This document shows, piece after piece, positions 37,529 to 48,709 of a stretch of 64,000 bases of DNA (the first letter of the stretch is position 1; every line of letters begins with the position of its first letter). The DNA lies in the NCBI GenBank assembly GCA_918026815.1, contig CAKJVC010000170.1, positions 91,003 to 155,002 on the forward strand, given 5' to 3'. This DNA is from Chalara sp. BL73. Its lineage: Eukaryota > Ascomycota > Leotiomycetes > Helotiales. Made by a program: the position numbers and the translations under genes. The notes below the pieces were generated by a model. The model did not search any database, was not told the DNA's origin, and was given only the letters and a program-made list of their open reading frames with translations.

Positions 37529-39829
37529 AATTATAAGCCCGGCTTTGTACTATAAACGTACAAAAAAAGCCAAAAAAAAAAAACTAATCGAAAATAAAGT
37601 AAACTGCTAAAAACGACTATTTGCAGCTTAACAAACTTATTACAACAATAAAAGCTATACAAAAAACAACAAACAACTAATAACACAAAAACAAAAAACT
37701 GCTAAAAGCAACAAACAACTAATAAAATAACAATAAACTGCTAGTCGAACTTACAAAATATACAAATTGCTATTTTAATTATATTAACAAATTTTAACTC
37801 GAAAACTATTATACAACAACTTTTATATTTTATTTACAACACGAAAACTACTATACAACAATTTTTTGTTTTTTTATTTCGAATTTCGCTAAACGTGTTT
37901 AATAAAAAACTAAATGCAATTCGACATAAATTATATTAGCAAAACAAAACAGCCTGTAAAAACGTTTACGCAAAAAATATAGTAAAAATAGTTTAAGTTA
38001 TTCGAATTATATATAATTAAAAAAAAAATAAAGTTTGTTTTAAAAAAAACAATAGCAAAATATATATAAATAATTTTTATACTTAAAACAAACGAAACGC
38101 TAAAAAAGTTTTAAAATATTAAAAAGCAAAAAAAACACAAAATAGTATTTGCGAAAGTATTTTATATACTAACAATTTGTATAAACTTTAAAAACAACGA
38201 ATATATAAAAAAATTCGATTTTATAAAAAAAAAATAAACAAACTTGCGATTTAAATACTTTAAATTTCAACTGCAAATTTGTTGCGAAAACTTAAACAAA
38301 TTTACAACGTTTAAAATAAAATTAAACGCAAATATTTAAAATTTTTAAATTAAACTTAAAAAGCTATAACGTTATATTACGAATACTAAATTTATTTTAA
38401 TTACAGTTTTTAACGAAAGTCGATTGTTTAAATATTTATTTGCAGAATTGCTGTTAAACTATATAGTAATTCGCGCAACTTTAAACGTTTAATTAAGTTT
38501 AACTGTTTAAAATAAACTGTTTATTTTATAAATTTAAAAAAATTAATTTAAAATAAATCGAATTAAAACTGTAGCAATTGCAGCTAAACAGTTCGCAAAT
38601 CGTAAAATATATTTCGAAACTTGAAACGTAAATTTTAAAACTAAAAAGCTAAAATGTTAGCTATACAACAGTCGCAACTACTGATTTTTTAACTGTAAAT
38701 AAAAAAAAACTGCTAAAAGTACAATTCGCAAAAAAAAAAAAGCTTAGCGCCGATGTCGTAAACAGTAAAACATTTAAAAACTAAAACATAAACGTATAAA
38801 AAAAATATTACAAAACTAAATTAAATTTAAAAGCGTTATTATTAAACTTTAATTTAAAAAAACTTATTTACAATTTAAAAAATAAAAAAACAGCTGCAAT
38901 TTTTTTAAAAAACGCTTATAAAAATTTTTATTTTTAATAAACTTTAAATTTCGAAACTTTTTTTTATATAATTAACTAATTTTACTTTTTTAAGCGTTTT
39001 TTAATTAAAATACTAAAACGCAAAATAAAAGTTAAAAAAAAGTAGTTAAATTTAAATTATATAAATATAGTTAAGTTACAAGTTAAAAGTAAAAAAAAAA
39101 TTTTGTTGTTAAATATACTATATGTTTTTAAATTAAAAGTAAAATTTTTTTTAAACAAAAAAGTTTATATAAATAGTTTTACAAGTTTTTTCGATAATAA
39201 ATGTATATAGTACAAAAAAAGTAACTGTACAATTATTACAATACGTTTTACAAATAAAGTTTATATAGTTTTTAATATTGCTAATAATTGCAACAAAACA
39301 GCATTTACAGTAAAAAATCTTTAACTAATAATTTTTTTTAAAGTAATTTTAAATTAATTTAAAAAACTTGTTACGAATTTGTAAATTTGCTATTGCGTTT
39401 TTTTTGTAGTCGAAAAATTAAATACGAACATAACAAATAACTTAACTATAAATTGCAACGCTAAAGTAACAGCTCGTTATTAACTATATTACCGACAATT
39501 TATATATTTTAAAAAAAAAGTAATTTGTAAACTTTATACAATAACAATTTTAAAAAACAAAATTAAAGTTTTACTTTTTAATTATATTTGTAAAATTTGT
39601 ATTTTAACTAAATTAAAAAATCGCTTTAATTACAAGTTAATACTATAAAAATTTTATATTTTCGATTTAGTATTTGTAAACGTATACGAACTTTTTTTTA
39701 TTACAGTTCGCGAAAACAAATACTTCGCTAAAATAATCGATAACGCAATTTGCAAAATGTAAATTTTAACTACAAAAACAAAACAAAAAGTAATTTTTAA
39801 CTTTTAGTTTTAAAAAAACAAATAAAACT

Positions 39830-40270
39830 AAAGTTCGGCTGTAAAGTTGTAAACGTAAAGTTAAACAATACTGCAAAACTAAAAAAGCTTTTAAATAACT
39901 AGTATTAGCAAAACAGTATTCGACTATAATATACTGTTATTTATAAATTATATTAAAACGGCATTGCCGAAAAATATATTTAAACAGCCGAAAACTTTGC
40001 AAAAACTATATTTAAAAAAATAAACTTGTTTATAAAATTTTAAAACGAAACTGTAAAAACCGATTTGTATTTACAAAACTGTATTGCAATAAAGCTAATA
40101 ATTAATAACAAAAAAATTTTACTCGAAAAAGCTTATATAAATAAAAAACTTTCGATCGACTATATTCGCGTATAAAAAAGCAAGTGTTATTTATATATAA
40201 ACTCGAAATTACTTTTTACTAAAAAAAAACATAATAAGTTTATTAACAAAAATCGTATTAGCGTATTTAT
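39830..40270 (+). pseudogene. Copia C2 integrase C-terminal relic
   Basis: Stops are present, but QNGIAEKYIQTAENFAKTI with one stop (family: QNGvaER---Ti-e-aR-ml), then IKFQNETVKTDLYLQNCIAI (family: WaEA---A-yl-NR-p) and LSIDYIRVYKKASVIYI (family: L-hLRvFGC-ay) fix the domain and strand. Confidence 0.82.
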
Positions 40271-40556
40271 AAATTACTGCTAAAATACAATTTATTAATT
40301 AAAAGTTTACGCGCTAAACTTAAAATACACAATTAAAGCCAAAATAGTACAAATTAACAAAAACGTTAAAAAAAAAACAATAAAACTAAAACTACAAAAC
40401 GCAAACAGTTCGCAAAATATACTAAACTTGCTTTTAAACAAAGTTTTAAAAAAGCGTTTTTTTAGTATTAGTATAGCAAAAAAAAAGCTACTTTTTAAAC
40501 TGTTAATTTAAAGTTAATATTTAAAATTATAAACAATTTCGAAATTCGAGTACTAG

Positions 40557-40715
40557 TGTGGAAAAGTGAATGTTCAAAAAGCAAAAAGCTGGTTTGGTAT
40601 TAAAGTCCCAAAAAGAGTTTATATACAACTGTACAAGTCATGTGCCAGCCTAACACTTGACAAAGCCACCACCTGACAAAGCCACTATTTGACACCTTGA
40701 CATAACTCTACTACA
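40557..40715. mobile_element. Solo-LTR-like insertion in Copia C2, 159 bp
   Basis: TGTGGAAAAGTGAATG to CTCTACTACA, TG...CA ends, flanked by CTAG on both sides (40553-40556, 40716-40719). Base composition is normal and not RIP-altered, so it arrived after C2 was mutated. Internal near-repeats are TTGACAAAGCCAC / CTGACAAAGCCAC. In reverse sense it would start TGTAGTAGAG. Confidence 0.7.
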
Positions 40716-42559
40716 CTAGTAACAACTAAACTTGTAAAAAACAGCGAACTTGCTGTAAAAATTTAAAAAATTTTTACAGTTAAATTAATTACAGTCGAGC
40801 TTTTTAACAAAACAAACAACGAACTACTTAACAAAAAATTAGCGATTTTAAAACTCGAATTTAAGTTTTTATTAAACACGTTTAACGAACTAACTATTAA
40901 ATATATTTAACGAAATGCTGTTTTAATGTTACAAGCTAAAACAACTATTAAAACTAATTTAAAGTTACTTTAAAATAAACTATTAAACTCGAAGCTTTAT
41001 TAATTTTTTTAATTTAGTTTAAAAAATCAAGCCGAATTTACTCGCAAAAAATACTTTTTACAAAAGTGTAACAAAAACTAAACAATCGAAAATAATAACA
41101 AAAAACTTACAAAAAAAATACTTAAAACTATATTAGTACTTGTAACAAACGATTTTTTTGTTAACTTTTTTTCGATCAAGTTAAATAAATTAGTATTAAC
41201 TAGTATTATTGTCGGCGGAATTTTTATTTTTACAAACTACAAGCAAGCTGTAAATAACTTTAATTACAAACCGCAATAACGAAAAGCTATAAAAATAAAA
41301 CTTGTTTTTTTTGCAGCTAACGAAATTTAAAAAAAAAAACTTAAACTAAAAAACTGCAACGAAGTTTTTACTAAATAAGTTTTTACTGTTAAAACAATTT
41401 TAAAAAAATTAGTAAAACGTTTTAAAACTAAATTAATTGTTTAAAAGTTTTCGCAAATTTACAAACAAAACTACTTTAAAACTTTTGTACTAACAGTCCG
41501 AATAAACACGTTACAAATTTTACTAGTTATAATTGCAACTAAAAACTTAAAATATTATTATTTTAATATTAAAAACGTTTTTACTAAATTTACTTTTTAA
41601 AAAAAAATCTATTTAGCAAAACTTAACAGTGTAACAGTTCGCAATAAATACGTTTTATATATATTACAAAACTTTTACAAACTAAAACAAATCGCAAAAA
41701 ACTAAAATTTATTTTGCAAGTTTTATTTGCTTGTAAAAAGTTTTGTACAAAATTTAGTAAACTTATAAATTTAGTTTAATTTTACTTGTTTATATTAACG
41801 ATATAATACTCGCAGCTTTTCGAATAACTAATATTAAATAGTTCGACAATTATTTCTTTTTAAAATTTACAGCTAAAAATCTAAAAAAAATCAAAAAAAT
41901 TTTAAGTATACGAATTACTCGAAACCGAAAAACAAAAAAACAGTAAATTAATTAAAAGCAGTACTTAAACGCTGTTTTAAATCGTTACAAGTTTATATAT
42001 AACATTTATAAAAAAAAGTATACTTTTATCGAAAACTACAACAATTTACAGTTCGCAAAATTTAAAAACCAGCGAATCGACGCTAACAAATACTAACAAG
42101 TTATAAATAGTTTAATATATAGTATAATTTATATTCGTTTAAACAAAGTTTTTAATTTTAAAAAACTTAGTTAATTTATAAAAAAATTTATAAATTACTA
42201 TAGTAACGCACTTAAAAAACTTATACAATATTTACAAACTACTGTAACACAAAAAGTACATTACAAGCTCGGAAAAAATCGCAATTTAGTATTTTATTTA
42301 AACGCAAATTAAATAAAAAAACAAAACGAACTGTAAAAATATTTTAAACAACGTTGCTATACTTTACAAAAAACTTGTTTCGTAGCGAAATATAAAACAA
42401 ATTTTAATAGTCGCGTTTAGCACGAAATTAAAATACGTTGCAATAACTATATATGCTAAAACGAGCTAATAGTTAGTACAAATTTTTCGTAATATAAAAT
42501 ACACAAAGTATATCAAAAAACTATTACGAACTGTAAAAATTTTCGGAAACAATTAAAAA

Positions 42560-42811
42560 GCGCTAGTTTTAGTTAAAAACTTTTATTTACATAAACGCTT
42601 AAAATATATCGATATTTGCTATTACTACATTTGTAACTTGTTCGAAAAAAAACAAATACAAATAACGTACGTATTTACAGAATTTATAGCAGCAAACGAA
42701 CTAACAAAGCTTTTTAAGCGCGTTACTTTCGAAAAGTACTGTCGCTTATTAAAGCTAGTAAAAAAAAAAAAACAGCTTTTTGCTCGAAAAAAAAAAGCTA
42801 AAGTCAAATAA
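42560..42811 (+). pseudogene. Copia C2 RNase H C-terminal relic
   Basis: The plus strand reads LKYIDICYYYICNLFEKKQI, then VFTEFIAANELTKLFKRVTF and a Lys/Arg-rich tail ending at TAA 42809-42811, 49 bp before the 3' LTR. It is the counterpart of 3328-3552. Confidence 0.86.
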
Positions 42812-42860
42812 AAATAAAAAAGCTAAACATATGCTTTATTACAAGCGTATTAAATAAAAG

Positions 42861-43063
42861 TGTTAAGAATTAGTAATATAGTCTATCCGTAAAGCATAAG
42901 CTATACTTTATATAATAGCTTAGTTATTAGTAAAAAAGTCAAACTTTTTTTACTGATTAACTTTTATAAAGGTTTTATAATCAAGTCAATTTATTTTTTT
43001 TGAACTACTGCACTTGAGCAGACTTTGCGTACAGCACAAGCTTCCATTGATACCCTTTTAATA
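42861..43063 (+). repeat. 3' LTR of Copia C2
   Basis: 203 bp, followed by TSD TATAT. It keeps CATTGATACCC, less RIP-altered than the 5' LTR. Confidence 0.88.
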
Positions 43064-43068
43064 TATAT

Positions 43069-43986
43069 TATATTTAAACCGATTTAAAATTTTATTTTAT
43101 TAAATAAATTGTAATTACGAATTAATTTTTATAAATAGCTTTTTTTGTAATAATATTAACCGACGTTTTTTAGTTTAATTTTTTTATGTTTTAATATTTT
43201 ATACAATTTAGTTATTAATAATTTTTTAATTATTATTTTTATTGTTATTATTATAATTGTTGTTATTTTTCCGGTTATTATTATAATTGTTATTTGTTTA
43301 ATTAGCTAAATTAATACGTAATTATACTAGTTAATTTAACTGCTAATTTTTATTTACAATTTAATAGCGCTTTTTTTTTTTTTAAATTATAAATGCAATT
43401 AAATACAATTAAATAAATTTTTATTTACAATTTTTTTTTTGTTATAAATTTTGTTTTTATACTTTTTAGTGTTACTGCGATTTTGTGTTTTTTTAAATAA
43501 GCAATATTTGTATTAATATTTATTTACAATTTTAATTATTAGCTATAAAACGGATTTATTTAGTAATAATTAAACTATCGAATAATTATATTTAAATAAA
43601 TTTTTTTTAATATATCGATTTATTTGTTTGCAAAATTTAAGCTTTATTTAATATTGTTTATATAAATAGTTAATTATAGTTATTAGACTTACTGCGTAAC
43701 AATATTTTATATTTAAACAAAGTAGTAAACTATAACTTTTATTTAATTTTATTAAATAACTTAATATTTCGAAAATGCGTTTTATTTAAATAAATTGTAA
43801 ATTTGTTATATTAGTTATATAATTATCGACTAGCGTAGTAAGTTTTTAATAAAGTTAAAATTGTTAAAGTAAAATCGGTTAACAGTTAACCGAAATATTT
43901 GCATATATAGTCACAAGCGGTCACCGTTACACCAAAATATTTCCCGGTTGACTGTCAACCGAGCATTTTTTACAGGAGATAATGTT
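43069..43986 (-). repeat. E-R repeat, copy 2, E part (inverted)
   Basis: Reverse complement matches 12891-13765, including the palindromes GGTTGACTGTCAACC (near 43947) and GGTTAACAGTTAACC (near 43877). It is less damaged at its outer end. It stops at 43986 (AATGTT), where unrelated normal-composition sequence begins. Copia C2 interrupts its other end. Confidence 0.75.
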
Positions 43987-44669
43987 AGGCTCGCCGGTGC
44001 TCTCCCTAGTATGCTACAGCCATCGTTACCGCGCCTATAAGTTTTGTGCTAGATCCTGTTGCTGTTCTTGCTCTTCAGCATGTTCCCCTCCACACTGTTA
44101 GTATTAAAGTTAATTTAGACTTCACAAGCTCGTAATCGCGTGTATGCAGGCTGTGTTTACAGACTGGTCGCAGTGTGTTCTAGGGCTGGTTACGCTGTAG
44201 TTACAGGCTGGGTGGGGTGTGTTGTGCTTAGGCAAAAAACTTATTCCTACCCCCGGGGTAGATGTACCAGGACCCCCGGGGGCGTATGTGTACAGCCAGC
44301 GTATCCGTATCCGCCCCCTTTCCATAGCATGCGGGATTGATTGGTTCAATCGGCTGTTAGTCAGCAAAACTTCGGCTCGGAATGCCTTTTAGGATAATGG
44401 TTAATCCCGCCACAAATTCTCTATTTGGGTCTTCGCTTGTGGCGCCCCTGTCCCGTTTAAATACAAATAGGTACTGCGCCCTAAAGTGGCTTTGGCTTCT
44501 CAGTGATTGGCTGGTTCGGCTGTTATGTTATCCAACACATTCAATGGGCTTGTGTGTCAGTCTACTTCACGTCTACATCACACAACCATAGATATCCTCC
44601 GACATACTGTAATTCAGCCTTCCATATGATTCATTTCTAAGTCCCCGCCTGTCTGTGTTGACTGGGAAG
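43987..44669. other. Upstream region of the Zn2Cys6 gene, no gene seen
   Basis: The boundary between the RIP desert and normal-composition DNA lies at 43987. Overlapping short frames on both strands are not convincing. CCCCGGGG-type palindromes occur near 44255 and 44272. It contains the promoter of the downstream regulator. Confidence 0.5.
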
Positions 44670-46264
44670 ATGGAACCAACCCAACGGGGTCTTATAAGAA
44701 CGAGAAGCGGCTGTGAAACTTGCCGGTAAGGGTGAAATCCCATTTGAGCCCAGCCATCTTGATCCATGGGAAGAGGAGCGCAACACAAATGCTAAGTCTT
44801 ATCGGTAAACTTAGAATACGGCATGTCAAATGTGATGAAACAAGACCGAACTGTAACCGGTGCCAAAAGACTGGGTGGAAATGCGACGGCTACAACAGAA
44901 CGCCCCGAAATGCTCCTCTGAGAAACCGACATCTAGAAAAACGCCCGGTCCCGAGAATTCTCCCGGCTTTGCCGAGATTTGATAATCCCCGGCAGCGGGA
45001 TTTCTTCTCTTTTTTTGTCTCCGGTGTCTCAACTGCTGCTACAATCTATTTTGGGACAAATTTCTGGGCATATCGTGTCTTGCAGCTCGGCCTCTCGGAG
45101 CCTTCTATCAGATATGCAATCTGCTCTCTTGGCGCTTTATATCGGATGTCCACGGCTCCTAGCTGTACAAATTCTGGGTTCACTACAGCAGACCTTCGAA
45201 ATTATGCGCTACAGCAGTACAACCATTCTGTGAGATGCACCCGAAAATTGTTGGCGGGGTCCGACGCCTCAGAAAACAAAATGCTCAAAGGCTTAGTAGC
45301 ATGTGCACTTTTCGTAAGCTATGAAAGCTTTACGGGCAATCATCATATCTCTCAGATGCATTTAAAAAGTGGGTGTCAGATCATCTCGAGAGAAGGTCGT
45401 AAACCCGGCTTGTCAAAGATACCCAGAGACATCATTCAAATATTCAAGCGGCTCGATCTCCAAGCAACATCGTTCACCCATTCGCGAGTACCTCACACAG
45501 ATCACATAGTCGATAAACCATTAGAGCTTATTCCCTCCCTGTCTCCAGGCTTATTTTCCTTGGAAGATTCCGTAGACGTGGTTATGGATCTCTCCAGATG
45601 GCTTTTCCGCAGAGCAGCCTATTTACCCTCTTGCCCCATTTCTCTCTCAGACCTCAAATCCGCAAACAATACACTCCTTCTATGGAATATCGAAATCCTT
45701 CGCTTCCTAAACGCACCTCCTATAAGCCCAAAAGCCCAAGCAGAACAGCCAACTACCCTAGTCCAGATCTATCAAATCCTCATAACAATCATTACCGCTA
45801 CCGGCGTCCTAAACCAAGAAACGCTCCACGATGCGCATCTGAATAAATACAAGCAAGTCCTCGCGCTTGCGGAAGGGATCACCAGCTCGCACTACTTTTG
45901 TTTTGACATCGGCATTATCTTCCCGCTCTTCTGGGTGGCGATTAAATGCCGCGACTGGTGCACTCGTCGCCGTGCTCTAAGCATCCTCGGATCAATGCAC
46001 CATCAGGAAGGGGCGTGGACGAGTATCACGGCGGTGAGAGTCGCAGAGTTTGTTTTTACGATTGAGGAAGAAGGGTTGCCGGAAGGCGCGCCACAGCATC
46101 AGATCCCAGAACTGAAGAGGGTGCATCTGGTGCATACAGTTGCTGATGACGAGAGAGGTGAGATTTGTTTGAGTTGTTTATTGAGGAGCAGTGTTGATGG
46201 ACAGAGTTGGTATACAAGAGAGGGGAGGTTTTCGTACAAGGGGGAGCTATTGCCGGTGCAATAA
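44670..46264 (+). CDS. Zn2Cys6 (fungal-type) transcription factor, two exons
   Basis: Predicted nuclear DNA-binding regulator. A first exon, 44670-44725, starts MEPTQRGLIRTRSGCETC. An 89-bp intron (44726-44814, GTAAGG...TTAG) joins it in frame to RIRHVKCDETRPNC and NRCQKTGWKCDGY. Together these give the full C-x2-C-x6-C-x6-C-x2-C-x6-C cluster at residues about 14-41. The long uninterrupted frame beginning at 44720 lacks the first two cysteines, so it is not the right start. Total 501 aa. The rest is a middle-homology region of the Fungal_trans_2 / DUF3468 kind (SEPSIRYAICSLGALY). No stops or RIP signs. Targets are unknown. Its position between the RIP desert and a helicase relic does not link it to a pathway. 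Confidence 0.85.
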
Positions 46265-46509
46265 AACATTGCATTTGGCCTTTCACCACTAGGCCAAGAC
46301 GCTGCTGCATAGAAATAAAACGAACTTCATATGGCGATTCATTGTTTCACAGCTTCTGACACATTTGTACCAGGCTTTGAATATTATTATGTAACTTACA
46401 ACGCACAAAGGAGCTTTTTTGATCCCAGGACTAGAAGAGTAGTCGTCCCGGACTCTGTAATATCTACAGGTGTTCTTTTCAAGCTGTCGGCTCCAGATTA
46501 CGGTATTGA

Positions 46510-47790
46510 CAAGAAGTTGAGGATTGATCTCAAGACTCTTTAATTAATCGACGATTGATTACGGGCGATCTTTCCGGCCAATTGAGACAAGTCTTTCGGG
46601 GGATTGAACGTCTTGTTGTATGATTATTTCTTCCAGCTTCCACCAGTAACGGGGAAGGCACTATTTGCCCGATCTCCTATGCAGGTGGATGCTATCAAGG
46701 ACCACCAACGGTCCAACTGTGCCAGGCATTCAATCGTACACTCTGACTAACCCAGGTTATGCGACAGCAGGGGGAGGCTATTAACACCTCTACTAGGTTC
46801 CGCGTTGCCCTTGGTGAGCTACGGGCGTCTCAGTTATCCAAAGGCAGCTGAGAACTCTCGTGCACCCGAAATGCAAATGATCTTCTCCCTTCGGAGGTGT
46901 CCGCCTTAGACTCTGCTCTACGGCTATGCTTCACCAACGCGGAGGTAAAGGAGACAAACCTCAAAAAGCTTTCGGACGTGAACCAACCTGTCAAAACAGT
47001 TATGGCCTAGGACAATGGCCGGAATGCGGCCAAGCCATCTGAAGAGGAGGCGGAAAACCTGAACTGCAGGTGTGTATAGGGGCCCAGGTGATGCTCACTA
47101 CTAATCTCTGGACGGAATTAGCGCTTATGAATGGATCGATGCGCCGTATTCATGATATTGACTGGCATGAAGGCCAGGGTCTTTCTTCTGTTCTATTTTT
47201 ACTGGTCAAGTTTGACAGTTATACAGTTCCAGAATTTCCCGCAATGCGACCAAGAAGTAATCCCCACTTTTCCTACGGTTGGGCAGTTCGACTACAAAGA
47301 AGTGGCATATTACTCCGGTACTGTGATGGTGAGCAACAGGCGCCAAGTACCAAGCTCGCATGCGCATGCCCTTTTAGGAATAGACGCTCTTGGCGAGCTC
47401 TCAAGCTACTAGAGAGCAGCGCGTTCTCTTCTCTTTTATATTCTACAAGCGTGTATAATACCATTATTTTATTCTATAAATTCGCTGCCAACAAGACTAT
47501 TCTCTAGCTCCATTCTCTCCGTGCCAGGTACTCAGCTCCCTATACAGTTATCCTATCACGGTCCTTAAAAGCCAAAGGTTAATCGTACCTAAGGTAGTTC
47601 TAGATTCAAGTCAAACAGAGCACTATCTCGTTCTGTTATTCGTATTTATATCAGGAGTGGAGTCCTTAAACGGACTATTATTTCAGGGGCCCTTTGACCT
47701 TGATCATTTCGAAAAGGCAAATAGAGCTATATTCCAAGACCGGGACTTAGACTGAATATCTAATCAGTTATTATAACTTGTTAACGAGAG
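46510..47790 (+). pseudogene. PIF1-type DNA helicase relic
   Basis: Only the C-terminal two thirds of a PIF1-like helicase can be read, with stops and frame changes. In order: LIDD-LRAIFPAN, DYFFQLPPVTGKALFA (Walker B region, family GDFFQLPPV; Gly/Cys lost by G-to-A), [32 protein letters not shown] and NGSM-RIHDIDW, then VLKSQRLIVPKVVLD (family: hKsQGlTl) and ISGVESLNGLLFQGPFDLDH. A solo LTR (47322-47526) splits it before motif VI. PIF1-like helicases of this kind are multicopy in many fungi, alone or within Helitrons; no Helitron ends were seen. The open frame 46331-46543 may include more of it. Confidence 0.82.
47322..47526 (+). mobile_element. Solo LTR inserted in the PIF1 relic
   Basis: 205 bp, TGTGATGGTGAGCAACAGG to CTCTCCGTGCCA, TG...CA ends, with perfect TSD GGTAC at 47317-47321 and 47527-47531. 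Removing the LTR and one TSD joins VAYYSGT to QLP, which restores the helicase family pattern. Small frames inside it are spurious. The body has a TATA-like CTTTTATATTC. Confidence 0.88.
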
Positions 47791-48063
47791 GTCCCTGTGA
47801 AGATATTGTGATAATAAATGTTCTTGTTCTAAGGTACAGAAAAGTTGTGCTTAAATAGGGGCAGGAGAACGTGAGTAGTTGCGTGACTGGAAACTTCCCA
47901 ATGACCTCGGATTGTGCTGTATCAATAACTTCAAATCAAATCAATTACTTCCTGCATTGCGATAGATTCAGCGCTCATACAATGTATTAGCGAGAACCTT
48001 CTCAGACTATCCACGTGCTACTAGATTTAAGAGAATAGTTGCTGGATTTAAAGAAGCTTTTCT
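47791..48063. other. Short intergenic stretch, nothing recognised
   Basis: Normal composition; no frame or repeat that I can support. It probably holds the 3' untranslated region of the minus-strand gene that follows. Confidence 0.4.
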
Positions 48064-48709
48064 TTAAATCCCACGACCGCAGAAGTTACTGCCAGGGCCG
48101 CATTTATCTTCGTAACCATATTGACCAGTACGACCAACAGTGTTGAAATGATCCCAGCCCGCATTGTAGCTGCCACAAGTATTGGTGATTGCAGTTCCCG
48201 CCTGCCGCATCTCGCTCCCAAAGCCTTAAAGTTTCTGAAGTTAGCGCTTATACTTTACTCATATCGGCCAAAGTAGACTGAACTGTTCGAGATATATCCG
48301 GAGGACTATGACTGAAGAGTAAGGGTTCTCAACTTACACTGTACATTCGACGAGCTTAAGTTACAAAAGTAGGCGACAACACACCCAGACACAGAATAGA
48401 AGTTTAACCCTTTCCCAACTGAAGTACCACCTCCACACTGGGCGATAATGTTATTGAAGGCGGCATCTGTGTCGCCGTGGTTCATGGCGTAGTTGCCACA
48501 GCCAACTAGATCTGTACCAGAGACTTGACGCCTGTTGATGTGGCGGTTATCGCGAGCTTGAAGATTGTTCTCGTCTAGGAGGTCATGAAGGAAGGTGTGC
48601 ACTTCATTGCCGTTGTTGTCAGTGTTACGCTGTAGACTCCGTTAGGTTGTCCAGCTGGGATAGTAAAAGCTACTGCGGTGGCAGCGAAGAGGAGGAGTGA
48701 GGAGCGCAT
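48064..48709 (-). pseudogene. Small secreted cysteine-rich protein, paralogue 1, one frameshift
   Basis: Start at 48709 gives a hydrophobic signal peptide (MRSSLLLFAATAVAFT), then IPAGQPNGVY. A one-base frame change near 48630 is needed to continue as TDNNGNEVHTFLHDLL. The mature part has VGCGNYAMNHGDTDAAF, AQCGGG, GCVVAYFCNLSSSNVQC and, after an intron (48225-48337, GTAAGT...TTAAG), a C-terminal CGSYNAGWDHFNTVG...YGYEDKCGPGSNFCG. Stop 48064-48066. It is paralogous to 55901-56510: same FTIP start, same VVAYFCN block, same CGSY-AG block. The family is not recognised. Secretion and even cysteine spacing suggest an extracellular, possibly effector-like role (inference). The frameshift may be real or a consensus error. 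Confidence 0.72.

Larger units (their letters stand above)
37326..43063 (+). mobile_element. Copia-type LTR retrotransposon, copy C2, RIP-inactivated
   Basis: Complete element with 203-bp LTRs at 37326-37528 and 42861-43063 and a perfect TSD TATAT (37321-37325, 43064-43068). It is inserted in the E part of an E-R repeat. Plus-strand coding order: integrase (about 39830-40270), reverse transcriptase, RNase H ending at 42811. A 159-bp non-RIP insertion lies at 40557-40715. Length without it is about 5.6 kb, the same as C1. Confidence 0.9.

Noticed and set aside
44122..44591. Overlapping short frames on both strands upstream of the Zn2Cys6 gene
   Set aside because: No domain, start context or conservation signal; they overlap each other and the promoter of 44670.
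46331..46543. Independent 70-residue gene between the Zn2Cys6 gene and the PIF1 relic
   Set aside because: Its end (DLKTL) runs in frame after a stop into LIDD-LRAIF of the PIF1 relic. It is more likely degraded helicase sequence, although the N-terminal half stays unexplained.
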